A DNA stretch of 64,000 bases from NCBI RefSeq assembly GCF_001640805.2, contig NC_066855.1:473071-537070 (forward strand), read 5' to 3'. Under the pieces are notes generated by a model that was not told where the DNA came from, ran no database searches, and worked only from the letters and a program-made list of their open reading frames with translations. The position numbers were made by a program, and so were the translations under genes. Source of the stretch: Lates calcarifer (lineage: Eukaryota; Chordata; Actinopteri; Centropomidae). Below, piece after piece: positions 1-11,539 of the stretch. Numbering within the stretch: the stretch's first letter is position 1; each line of letters begins with the position of its first letter.

Positions 1-1712
1 ATTCAGCCATCTGAGAAGCTGGCAGCGTCAGTCACAAGCTCTCCAATCTGAAGGACAAAAAGTTTTTCATTCTCTCCCAAAATGACTTCCCATGAGAACG
101 CAGAAAGCAGCGCTGACAGGATACGTTAGGGTTAGCCACTTTTGTTTCTCTCAGGGAATAGCCATTATTCACTGAGCTATGAGAAATCCTTGTCAAGAAA
201 ACTTAAACACAGGTTGTTTAAAGAGTTGGAAGAAATGACTGATACTGTCGTCTCTCTGCTGACAGCTGCTTTAGTCGCTGCAGAGCTGGAACCCCTGGAA
301 ACTTGAGCCTTATTCTTCTTTCATGCCAAATAAAACTAAACAGCTAAGCTCTTGCTCAACACTCACAGCCTGTAACTGGCAATGATTTAGGGCCCCACCT
401 CTGGGCCCCTTTCTTTATTCCTCTGTCATCTCCTTTCTCTCTCTCCCACAACTCCTCTCATCTCCCACTCATGCCAGGAGTGGTCGCTGCTCTCAGCAGG
501 GCGTCCATTTTGTAAGTGCTGCAGGAGGTTGTGGAGTGGCAGCTCTGCTGGCAGAGCTGCAGAGGACGAGGCGAAGAAGGGAAAGAGGCGATGATGAGAA
601 GAGAGAGCGATCCAGCACCAGGGGTCAGGGAGGGAAAAAGAGTCCGGTTTGGAGCGAGGGAAGGGAAGCAGAGAATGGAGAGAATGGCTGTGACAAGCCT
701 GGCTGATCAAAGGCCTTCACATCCTCTTCAGATGATCAACTTATGTATAACACAATGTTGCAGCATCTAATTTAACCACACAGATCAGCAGTGTCACATT
801 TAAGTCATGATTTACTGTATGTCAGAGTCTAGTTAATTTCCTGTGATATATATTTGAGGGATACAAATTCCAACATGTTTGATCGAATCTTTATCTTAAA
901 GTTTAAGGGGATTTCAGCGGGAGAAAAAAAAAGGAGCAGGCATGAAACTTATATTCCTTATTTGTTATTCATGCATAAGCTCCAGCTCCTCTTGCCTCAT
1001 TCATATCATACTTCAAATGATTTGGCAATCAGGCCTCAGGGGGTGTACTGGAGAGGAGGGCAGGAGACAGGAGAAATATTGCTTGGCGTTTCAGCTGTTC
1101 AGTAATTATTTCTCAGGCACTAGCAGAGACGCCCAGAGGCTGATGAAAGACCAGTAGATCTTGGGAGTCCTTGGAGAGCCTCAGCGCTCCATGAGAAGTG
1201 CTCCATTAACTGAAGCATCATGGGAAATCTCGTGCTTGGAGCTGGACACAAGCCCACTGTGAATCCTCCCACAAGCACCATCTAAATATGTTCTTTTAGA
1301 AAATGGAATTCTATCAACACAACAAAAAAGACAGAGTTGGTTGTTGCCGAATCATTTGCACAGAATCATCTCATGATAGGATTTGACACTATTTCCTCAA
1401 GTCGTTTTTAGCTACAGGACTTATGGATCTTTGTGATGGCAGTACTGTTTCCATCCCACAGCTTCACGTCTCTGATTCCTCCAGTGATTCCTGTACGTTT
1501 GGTGATGTGCTTATAGATATTTTCTTTGGCTGGAGGATTTGTTGCTGTCAGTGTAGGTGGGTTTGGATTGCATCTGCTTGAAATCCACACACCTAACTTT
1601 GCTACCAAAGAAATCTCCAACTAAATTAGCTCTCGTATCTTGGCCCAGAGAAATAAACAAGCTGCCGAGGCCAACTATCTAATTATGTCTTTACATGGAT
1701 CATAAAGACACA
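1..1712. other. Intronic stretch without recognised gene
   Basis: Nothing coding is recognised. A purine-rich part near 510-680 gives overlapping short open frames on both strands, with low-complexity translations. The phrase AGCATCATGGGAAATCTC near 1214 resembles pieces of a common fish dispersed repeat but is too short to assign. Confidence 0.5.
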
Positions 1713-2040
1713 CTGGGTGGCACAGTGGTGCAGTGATTAGCACTGTTGCCTTCTGGGTTCAAACCCCGGTTCTCCTGGGGTGATGTTCTCTGCCTGTGTG
1801 GGTTCTCTCCAGGTACTCCGCCTTCCTCCCACAGTCCAAACACATGCAGGTTAATTGATGATTGTCCATAGGTGTGAATGTGAGAGTGAATACTTGTTTG
1901 TCCATATATGTCAGGCCTGTGAAGGACTGGTGATCTGTCCCGGGTTTACCCCGCCCCTCGCCTGAGGTCAGCTGGGATCAGCTCCAGGCCCCCTGCGACC
2001 CTCAAGGATAAGCAGCAGCAGAGAAAGTCAAGATTGATGC
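1713..2040 (+). repeat. tRNA-derived SINE-like element, near-complete copy
   Basis: The head GGTGGCACAGTGGTGCAGTG is followed by a box A-like motif (1726-1740, TGGTGCAGTGATTAG) and a box B-like motif (1756-1765, GGTTCAAACC), as in tRNA-derived RNA polymerase III promoters. The body has the phrases TACTCCGCCTTCCTCCCACAG, GGTGTGAATGTGAGAGTGAA and CAGCTGGGATCAGCTCCAGG, ending in CCCTGCGACC and GATAAGC. I recognise this as a very abundant teleost dispersed repeat. Some bases between box A and box B are missing compared with the form I remember, so it is probably an old, inactive copy. Family name not assigned. Confidence 0.8.
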
Positions 2041-3360
2041 CATCTGAGGAGATTATTTGATTAAATACACACCAACTGATACAGCTCTGTAATCTGAGAG
2101 CAAATGTATCCGATGTTTAACTCGTTTCTTTCATCAGTGCCTTAATTTGTCGTTTTCATGCTCTGTTTTCACTCACCTCCCACTTTCACCAGTTTGGTCA
2201 TGACTTCCAAAGCTGCCGTAACTGTCAGGAGGTCAAAGGTGATGTTACTCACTCTCCAAGTCCACACATATTATCATAAACCTGCTGAAGCTTTAGTTGT
2301 TTACCAGAGCTGTAGAAGCTTTCTGTCTGATTACAGACGTCTTTCTTTGCAGCTCAATGGCCTTGACCGATGCATTCATGGACCACATGCTTGTGTAACG
2401 CTCGCTGGATGATTGAACTGCACCGACATACTAATGAGTGAATTATGACGGCCTCTGTTTGGCTGTGAGCACATACACAAGCAGAAAAATAGCGTATCCT
2501 GGATCTCACATGACCAGGAAATAAAATGCTGCTTGGAGGATGAGGGATCCATGTAATTAGAGCGGGATCTAGAGCGGGGGATATGGGAGTTATGTGAGAG
2601 TGGTGTACAGTATGAGGGATTAGTCTGGATTAAAGCAGTGGTAAAGGCCTCTGCTCTCTTACACTGTTCCCTCATTTGCCACAAAGAACTGAACACAACA
2701 TGTACTGAGGCAGAAAAATTACACTGTTTTAATCCTCTGGCAACCTGGAGAAAATGGCCTCTGGTTTTATCTTTTCGAGCTCCTGTGAATGTCTGCTTCA
2801 GTGAAAATGCTCTCTCACTGTGCCAGCATGCATCACCAAGGCCTTTAAATAAACAGAGCACCTTGTTTCACGTGTAGTGTGTTTGTGGTGCGTTGTGGTA
2901 TTTTAAGAATTTTCTGATTCTTCTAGCGTCACGGCGGGGCTTCACTGCTGCCTGTAGCACGGGATTTTCTGAAGATCCACTGCCAGGTTGAAGACTTAAA
3001 GTGACCTGACGGGCAAAATTTACAATGCAGATCTGTGTATTGGCAACATTGCATGTCTTGGAGGGAAACTGGGAAAAAATAAGAAATACAGGATCTATAA
3101 ATAAATCATGTAGGCTAATATGACGTCAGCAAACTGCACACAGCATGCCTATGCTTACTGAGCAGACTGATCTGTGAGGGAGAGGAGAAAATATGTAGTT
3201 GCAGTTCTGTAGCAGCAGCAGAGCAGTTGTGTATTAAAGGCTCATTTTCTCACCTGTTTCTGCTTGTTTTTTATTTTTAGTTTGTCCAGATTTTGACATA
3301 GCTGAGTCTGAGATATCTGCTCTCCAACAGTAGGAAGTTTAATGGAATTTCATATGTAAA
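2041..3360. other. Intronic stretch without recognised gene
   Basis: It includes the longest open frame in the window (2376-2861 minus, 161 codons), which has no recognisable domain and no codon signature of a real gene. No repeat family was assigned. Confidence 0.45.
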
Positions 3361-3384
3361 ATATATATATATATATATATATAT
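3361..3384. repeat. (AT)12 microsatellite
   Basis: Twelve perfect AT units, followed by a short T and C run. Confidence 0.98.
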
Positions 3385-3442
3385 TTCCCCCAAAGGCCAG
3401 GTCACAGCAGCAGTTAAACCTGTGAAAATGAATTAATCTCAA

Positions 3443-3462
3443 TCACCATGATTCACCATGAT
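3443..3462. repeat. Perfect 10-bp tandem duplication
   Basis: The unit TCACCATGAT occurs twice head to tail. Probably replication slippage. Confidence 0.9.
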
Positions 3463-6400
3463 CGGGTGAAGTGAATGCATGAGAAGCTTATAATAACTAA
3501 TAAGTGATAACAAGCTGTGCTGACCTTTCACATCGAAGCCTTTTATATAATCTGCTGGAGAATAAAAAGAAGCAGGAAGAAGGTTACACACCAAGCTGCT
3601 GTGGATTTCTCACAAACTGAGCAGGAGAGCTGCAGATATTATGAGTCAAAGTCCTGACGTCACGTCCACAGCTAGCCTCTGCTCCGCTGGCTTCTGTAAC
3701 TCAGTGCAATCTCTCATCCAGCTTTCCTTTCATCTGTTTCTCTGTAAACATGCAGCATGTGCCTGGGATTTACTTTCCTATTAGCCCTGTTCGAACCGTC
3801 ATGATTTTAACAGTAAACCAACCATTTCTTTGTGAGCGCATAAAAAACATTACAGCAAGCCCAGGTGCTCATTGTAGCTTAGTTTTGTCTGTATTCATAA
3901 AACTCACCAGTGTTCTCTTCCAAAGTAATATTTTCAGTTTTTTATCTGTGATCTCAGATGCCTGGAAACTTCTACAAGTCATCAAACCATAAACTAAACT
4001 ATTTCTTTTTTAGAGAAGAGTTCATCTGAAAACTAGAAACATGCTCTTTTTAATTTAAGAGAACCAAACCTTCACACTAAAGCTTTGTCATCTTCTGTAG
4101 TTTTATTGTTCTCTTTCAAAACACTCTTCAGACTGTGCAAATTACTTTCAGTCTTCCCAGCACAAAGATGTCAAGCAAGACAGAAACCAATCCACTAGAC
4201 TCAGTATAATAGACTTCTTACAGAACAGAGACATGTAATGTGTCTAAAGGGTTTTTACAGTCACACAGGTACTTTCAGATACTGTGGCTGTTCAGGTCGA
4301 TATTTTTGCGCCTTAAGAGGCAGACAGAAGCTAACAGGAGGAGAGACATGTTAGGTACAGTCAGTCCACGCCCACACAGTCCCATGAACAGTCTAATCAC
4401 GTAAGTTACGAGAAAACACCTGTGAGCATGGACCGACAATGTGTGGGGCCTAAATCACAATATAATAATGTATTCTTCTGTCTGTTGCTTTCGACTGACA
4501 ACGAGAAAAAATAATGCAGAGAAATTACTGAGGACTCTGTGAATTCCTGCTCAAACAGGAGGGAATGGTGCATTTGCTGGGAACTATTTTAAGCGGTGGA
4601 TGAATCCACATTTGGTCGTCCAGGTGAGTATTTGTGGCTTTAGATAGTTGGACTGAGGATTGAGTCAAAAGAAATATATAATATACATATAAATAATGCT
4701 ACTGTAATATTATTATTAATGTGTCCACACAGTTCAAAATGTAAACATATCTATTATCATTCTGCTGTAGTTTGTGTCAGTTGATGTGTTTTTCGTTGTG
4801 ATTTTCCGAGCTAAAGTAACAGCAGTGCCACAACAGAACTTGGTGTTTGAATATAAGCCTCCTGCAGAAAATAGCACATGCACATAGTACTCATCTATTC
4901 ACACTGAATGTCTTGGGTGAGTTCGCAAAGCCCGTTGTCAGCCTCACTTGTTAACAATCACAGTGACAGAATTCATTTGCTGTAAGTACAGAAATAATCC
5001 CAAAGCAAATAAGACCTTATTTGACCTTTTTCTGAGACGAAAGGCGACAGAAAAGACGTGATTCAGCTGAGGGCTTAGAAGTGTCTGACGCGAGCGCTTC
5101 ACTTCATGTTCAGATGTGTAATACCCAGTGAGTGAGCAGAAGGAATCTCTTCTGTGTCTGCTCAGTATTCCCTGCATAACCTCGCTGCCAGAACCAGCCT
5201 TAAGGCTCGCCCCCAGCCTCAGACACACAGCTCACTACTGAAGCTTAAAGTTGTGCTCGGGACTCACAAAGACGAGGAAACACACACAGACTGTCCCTGA
5301 TGCCCTGCAACCTTGAGCTGTGACTCATCTACTTAACTTCATAATATCATACACACATCACACCACAGTCAGATGTCAGTGACTGTTAAATACTCTGCAG
5401 GTTATGTTTGGATGGATTCATCGGTTGTGGTTCATGTGAAGAGCATAAGGAGCACAGCCTTCTGATGCAAATGCTTTCTGGGTAGAGAAAATCAGATTAG
5501 GGTTTCATTGACGTGTCTGTCTGTTTGCAGCCCTGGGAACACATGACACTGTGGATAATCTGCTCAAATAGCTCACAATAATTAAAAATATTCAGACACG
5601 CACCAGCCTCTAGCCTTCAATTTCTTTAAGCATCCAACGTCAACATGTGCCAACGTGGAGCACGCACACACAGCCAGACTCAGCCTGACAATTCTACAAT
5701 GTGCATCAGAAGCATAAGGAGCTTTGTGGTGCATTTTAAGCTGAGTCAGTGGTAATGTTTTTGTTCTTTATTTTGATTGTGACTAATTCGCACTGCTCGC
5801 ATGTAAAGCAGATGTAGATGTACACGAGCTCTGGGAGACAAAACAATTCTAATCCTCTGTGATGCTTCTTTCTTTTAACTCACTTCAAAACAAATGTGTT
5901 AATGTTGTTTCTGCAGAGCAGGTGATGCTGTTTATTTCATCGTAGCTGCTTCACACAGAGCTTCCAACCTTCTTGTAGCCATAAATTAGAGCCTGGATCT
6001 CCATTCAGGTCCAGTCCAGTCAATGGGGGAGTTCACAATGCTGATGGTTTTCTCTGACGTAACACCGAGCCTTCACACAATGATCTCCAGAGGTGAGGGG
6101 CGACGTATTCATGTCAGCTCTCAGACAGCTGCATATTCAGGGCAGCATAGACTTAAAGCCTGATCCTGCAGCAGAGGACATGGAGGTCAGTGAGAACTGC
6201 ATTTCACTGGTACAAGTTTACATTCAGCTTGGTCACTGAAACTGAAATTATTCTCACCCTGTTTTTTTAATGATTTTCTTATTTATTTTTTTTAGTAGTC
6301 AAACAGCTTTTAGCCCAAAATACTGCACAGCTGCTTCTTATCCGATCAGCATGGCTTTGTTTTATTTCATATCTTATTGAACTGAACAGGGCAGCAATAG

Positions 6401-8440
6401 GTCCAGATTCATTCTAAGAACAAGTCAAACTGATCCAAACAGCCTGTTGATCCTATGGAGTGTAAATATTCACACACAAAGATTATTAAGCCATATTTAG
6501 CCATACTTTACAGACATTCACTTCCAGATGAAGTGGTTTAGATGATCTGGATAATGATCATTAAACCAGAACCCACTGGCTTTTGTTTGAGGCAATCTTC
6601 AAATTTCATCCTTTGAAACCTATTGGCTCATAATAATACAGGACTTTTGTTTTGCTGTTTTCATTTACAGATGCAGCCCAGTTTAGTCATACAGATTCTA
6701 CAAAGTATTTATAGCAGTAGTGAGATTCAGAGAAAGTGTCTCTGTTTAGGTGTTTTTCCCAGGAAGTGGGATCACATTTTTGCATCAAATTCTGGGAAAC
6801 AGCATGATCCCAATTCCCAGTACTCAAGCCCAGACCCAAACACTTCAAATATACAGTTCCAGACATGCTGGTACTCATCCTCAGTGTTCCCTCAGCCTGG
6901 TGTCAGCAAGGCTGCTATATTAAAGTCGCTCAGGATTGCTCGCACAAGTCAAATCTGCACATCTGCTGTCATCTCTCCTCTCTTCGGCACCCAGCCCAGA
7001 ACTGACTCTTCTCTTTAGAGCTGATTAGATTTTTTCCTCTCTCTCTCTATGGTCCATGTACTCTACATCCCCCCCTCTGCTCAGCCTGGAGAGTGTGTGC
7101 AGCTATTAGCTCTTTACGCTGCTTCTTCCGGTTCACTCCATATGTCTAATCCCTGTACGCTGAGCTGGTAATACTCACGTATACATGCATATTCCCACAT
7201 CCCATTCACACCCATTACTGAGCACGTGACCCTGTCACTGTGATGACCTTTACTCTGAAAAACCAGGGGAAAAACATTAAAGAAGATCTATGGAGGCATT
7301 TGACTTCATTGTCAGTTTATCTCTGTGCGGCTGCTATCTGGACGCGATTCACAAGCGCGCATGGAAGGAGCTATTTGTATGATAATGTAAGACAGACTCT
7401 GTGGACTGGCTGCTCTATGTGATGCCATGCAGGAGACAGCTGACATAAGCACTTATTGAATCTTGCCAGCAATTCAGTAGAAATGTGAGTAATGCAGAGG
7501 GATAGAAAGGGAGAATGAGAGGAATAGCTGGTGCTGGTGGTTCGCCCTGTAAATGTCAACGTCTGCCTGCTTTTGGGCTCTTTAGCATTTAAAGGAGGAA
7601 GACTGCAATCCTGGACATTATGCGAGTCTCTTGTGCTTGTTTCAGCGCTGAGAGTCGACTACAGTGACCAGATTAATGAGCAGCCAAGTCTCCATTCCAC
7701 CCACTCCCACTCCCACGCTGTCTTCAGAAGAGGCTTCCAACACATTGTGGATGATGTGACATGATATAACACACTCTCCCACCTCAATTCATATCGCTTT
7801 GTTGAGGTGCCTTTGAATAATGGGAATGTACATTAGTATACTCAGGGCTCTGAAAGCCTGTCTGGAGACATTACAGACAAAATGTTTCATCCAGAGATAA
7901 AACACAAATGCATGGTGAGGGCTGGGTGAGCGTGTGCCATCAGTGCAAAATATGAGGCATTGATTAGTTGTAAATCTATTGTAGCTGGTGGGAGAGGAGA
8001 ACAGTAAAAAGATCTTCTGCTCTGAATCATAATACAGACTGTTTATGGCCATTACAAGTACAGATGTAAGATTTTTAAAATAGGAGAATGTCACAGTGTG
8101 TGCACCTTCTCTTTCCCTCTCTCTCTCTTTCATTCTGAACTGTGGAAAGAGTAGTTTGATTGATTTTTTTATTTATTATATATTTGTTTGTTTGTTGTTT
8201 TAGTCACAGGCTTTTGACTACATCTCATTGTTTTCATCGGTGGCTGGAGCTGATGATCACTGACCTGAGTCCAGCCCATCATAAGAACAGTGAGATGTGG
8301 TTGAATGATGTGGTCATTTACTGAGTGTAAATGAATCTCCATTCACAGGTTCAGTGCAAATACGACAGGTAGCAGCATCATACACTATAAGATGTGTAAC
8401 AAACAGTTAGAGGAGGTTGTTGTCTGTGCACCAGGCCGAC
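3463..8440. other. Intronic stretch, one dispersed repeat, otherwise nothing recognised
   Basis: Apart from the repeat at 4550-4650, I see no gene or element. Open frames at 3750-3992, 6623-7018 and 7789-8133 have no recognisable motifs. A pyrimidine-rich run lies near 7033-7050. Confidence 0.45.
4550..4650 (+). repeat. Dispersed repeat fragment, copy 1
   Basis: It shares the phrases GGTGCATTTG, AATCCACATTTGGT and GAGTATTTGTGGCTTTAGA with a repeat I recall from many fish genomes. A second, more diverged copy in the same orientation lies at 56765-56835. Family not assigned. Confidence 0.6.
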
Positions 8441-8499
8441 ATGTTGTCTGGGCCAGCAGCCTTTCAGGGGTGGTGGTGGCAGCTCACAAGGAGGGGGGG

Positions 8500-8772
8500 T
8501 GGGGTTCGGGGGGTTCGTCAGGAGGCTTTGAATGCACCAGGTCTGTCTGTGTAAACCTGGTTTAGAGTGGTTGTGCCTCTGGTAACCATGGGGACGTTTA
8601 CTTGATACTTGGGCTGAATGTCCTGGAGCTTAACGAGATTAAAATCTCCTGCTGTTATAATGAGACTGTCTAGGTGTTTGTTTTTGTGGCGCTATAGTAA
8701 AGCCACCTTAGCATTGGTGTTTGGGGGGATGTAGACACTGATGTAACAGAGACCTGTGTTAGAACAACATAA
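8500..8772 (-). pseudogene. LINE endonuclease-domain fragment (decayed non-LTR retrotransposon)
   Basis: Read on the minus strand, the segment gives YISVYIPPNTNAKVAL (about 8703-8750) followed by IITAGDFN (about 8639-8660) and then VTRGTTTLNQVYTDR. The IPP-NxNxK-A and AGDFN blocks in this order are typical of the apurinic-like endonuclease domain of fish LINE ORF2 proteins; the GDFN aspartate and asparagine are catalytic-site residues in the family. An in-frame stop lies between the blocks and no flanking reverse-transcriptase domain was seen, so this is a dead fragment. Confidence 0.75.
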
Positions 8773-9493
8773 AGCAACAAATATTAAGTTTAAGAACACA
8801 AAGTGCATTTTTTGTAACTTCCCTTTAGAGCGATACATCGAAGTGTTTTCTGCTCCGATCAACAGGACAATATCATTTATCTTTACCTTTCAAAACCAGT
8901 ACAAATCACTGATGAAAAATCAATCAGTTTTATGATGTGATATTGCTGTGGTCAAGGGTAAGTTAGGTTTAGGACAGTCTCCCATAAAGCAAGAAATGGC
9001 TCCACTGACGTCCAGTTAGAATCAGATATAACCTCTGCAGCCGGTAAAAAAGACACAACTGAAATACACTGATTAAAGTGTCAAAATAAGGGGCCTGAGC
9101 TCAGACTGATCACAATGTACATGTGGTAGTCAGAGCTCTTCACTGTGGCTCTGTGAAACCTTGAATAGACCAGACAGAATGTCCCTCAGCAAGAAAACAC
9201 AGCTTCAGGTCTTCACATGATGCTGAACTGTCCTTTACTGAGATTCTGAGCTGCTTTCAGCCCCAAGGCTGCTGTCCTACACCTACCACCTACCACTGGC
9301 CTCTGACCTCTCTTTTAGAGAGGAACCTTGCAGGAACCGAGGACAAATCACATTATTATTAGCTGTAGGTCGTTCTCATCCACAGTTCTGTAAGTGTGTG
9401 TCACCTGTGGGAGAGAGGAGGTTTTTCATACCAGCGACAACAGTGAGCAGCCCAGGCTTTTAGCTCTAATACTCTCTTCATTAGCAGGGACGG

Positions 9494-9536
9494 AGTGTGT
9501 GTGTGTGTGTGTGTGAGTGGGTGTGAGTGGGTGTGG
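9494..9536. repeat. GT-rich microsatellite
   Basis: About ten GT units are followed by interrupted GTGAGTGG-type repeats. On the minus strand this gives a low-complexity His-Thr open frame that is not a gene. Confidence 0.95.
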
Positions 9537-9619
9537 GAAAGAGAGCAAGAGAAGAGCAGCGTTGATGCTGTCACTCGGCTGCCATTATGCTTAAAACAAC
9601 CCACACAGTGGCACACAGA

Positions 9620-9950
9620 GTCAAAGAAGAGCCATTATTAATACTTCCCCTCTGAAATGAGCCTAAGAAGAAGGAGCATATGGAGTCTCATTGTCTGCTG
9701 GCATTGAAGTCCCCTTTTTGGGGACATGAAAGCGGACACAATGATTTCTATTACTGGACCTTATCAGGCGCTTAGCCAAGAGATTAGTGGTGGTAATTCT
9801 CTCTTTTTTGGTGTAAAGGTCTTTTTTGAAATTCAGAGCTCATGAGTGAGAGGGAGGGAGGTAAAATGGGAAATGGATTCATTAGCCTGGAAAGGGTCCT
9901 TCAGTCAACAGCCACATTTTGAAAATGTCTTTATTATTCAGGGTGTGCTC
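9620..9950. promoter_or_regulatory. Candidate conserved noncoding block
   Basis: Unique-looking sequence without repeat phrases, rich in short AT-core motifs (CCATTATTAATACT, GAGATTAGTGG, GGATTCATTAGCC, TTTATTATTCAGG) mixed with balanced GC. This texture is typical of vertebrate developmental enhancers. There is no direct evidence of conservation; inference only. Confidence 0.25.
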
Positions 9951-10199
9951 TGAGTGAAAATCAGAAATCAGAAACAGTGGTTTTACCAAATCCTTGTTCT
10001 CCTAATTGTTCTCCAGTCGAGAATCAGTGGTTTTTAGAGATAATCCAGTCACTACTGAGTGATTTTGTTGACACTGACTCGCCACTCCGGGGTTGGCATC
10101 ATTCAAACTGAACAATGAAGCAGTGGTGTACATACAGAAAGAGCGTGGAGCCACTGAGCTGCGAGCTTCCTCCCCCTGATTATTAATTCAGCTTCTATT

Positions 10200-10510
10200 C
10201 TCGGCTTTTCTCATTTACTTTCTTCAAGAGATGTTACATTTTGACCCCCGAGGACTGGAGTCAGTGCCACTGCGTGTTTTAATCATGTTCCTCCTTCATC
10301 CATATAGACTAGGAGTCCAAGAGGCGGCTGGACTGAGAGCAGACTTGAGAGAGAGAGGCAGAGATTACCCCCGCACATTCTCCCAGGGATTTGAAGTTAC
10401 ATATAAGCCCACATACATGCTTGGACATGCTCGCCACGTAGTCTTGCGGACCACAATAAAATGTAATGACATGGGCTGTCGAGGAGGCCCGAGCACCCTG
10501 CTGTGACTGA
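10200..10510. promoter_or_regulatory. Candidate conserved noncoding block
   Basis: Unique-looking, moderately GC-rich sequence, open for 91 codons on plus and about 70 codons in two minus frames at once. The translations resemble no family. Simultaneous openness in several frames without coding signature can accompany constrained noncoding DNA or be chance. Confidence 0.22.
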
Positions 10511-11455
10511 AATGGAGACACAAAGCTGTGGGAAATTGAAAGAAAAGCTTGAGCTCTGTCTCATTCTGCTGCATGCAGCAAGGTTGTTCCACTCATTTCT
10601 GTTGTGTAAACTGCCACCCTTGTGCTGCGTTAAGCCAATATCACAATCTCCTTTTTAATAAGGGCCATTAAACATTTAGTCCATTATGTTTGCTTTTCCC
10701 CACAAGACGTCCACCTGTTTTAATGCAGTCGACGTCAAAGCAGAGCTGTTGCAAAAAGTAGATTATCTCCAGGACAGATTGGCAGAGCCGTGGATCTTTT
10801 ACCTTTAGGTAATTATTACTGCAGTTGTTTCTCTGTGCATACTCGTCTTCAGTCTCCATGGGGGCTGAGTTACTGACGCTAAGCACCTGAGGATAAAAGC
10901 ACATTTGCTGTGAGGTGCAAGGTGTCTATCAGTCAGGGGCTGGGCTTCCAAATAGAGTCTAGAGTCTGCCCTCAAAGATCTGCCAGTAATTAACACAGCA
11001 AATGACTGACACTCTCTCTGTGGCTCTCTCTGTCTGTGAGGGATAAGACTGTTGAGCTGTTTTGGAACTCAGATAAGGACACGTTGCTAATGTAGTGAGA
11101 GAAGCCTGACTGCTGTGGTTCACTGCATTGATATTTTGTCACTGCTGTCGTTGTTTTATTGAAGATGTAATTAGTAATGTTTCTATCAAACTGCTGCACA
11201 CACTTGTAGAAAAGTTGGCAAAAGAAAGTGCAAATCAGTATCAGTGTTGTTATGTGAATATCCCAGGAATATTATGTAATCAGACCAGTGTCTGTTACAT
11301 ATCTGTAAATCTAGGTTCACTCTGGCAGTTTCACAACTTTCATGCCATTTATTTTAAACTCAGGTGTTAAATTACCTTCCTGCATTCACACATATTGTAC
11401 CATCAGTGCTTCTACTATCAATCCACACACCTTCTAGACATGCCTATCTGATTAA

Positions 11456-11512
11456 GAGTCGCTGGGAGCTGGAGTCTATCCCAGCGTGTACTGAGCAGGA
11501 GTCAGGGTACCA
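11456..11512 (-). repeat. SINE-like element, 3' body fragment
   Basis: GCTGGGAGCTGGAGTCTATC followed by CAGCGTGT and AGGAGTCAGGGTAC is the reverse complement of the GGGTGTACCCCGCC...AGCTGGGATAGGCTCCAGC part of the family seen at 1713-2040. Only this part is recognisable. Confidence 0.6.
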
Positions 11513-11539
11513 TTAGCTCACTGATGGAAGAATGAATGT

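Noticed and set aside
1726..1800. tRNA gene
   Set aside because: Box A- and box B-like motifs are present, but no cloverleaf with acceptor stem; the surroundings are a SINE-like repeat.
2376..2861. Longest open frame in the window (161 codons, minus)
   Set aside because: No recognisable domain, no splice or promoter context, and composition like surrounding noncoding DNA; length is within chance for 64 kb in six frames.
6623..7018. 131-codon plus-strand open frame
   Set aside because: Low similarity to anything, Ser/Gln-rich, no flanking gene signals.
9401..9616. His/Thr-rich minus-strand open frame
   Set aside because: Translation of a GT microsatellite.
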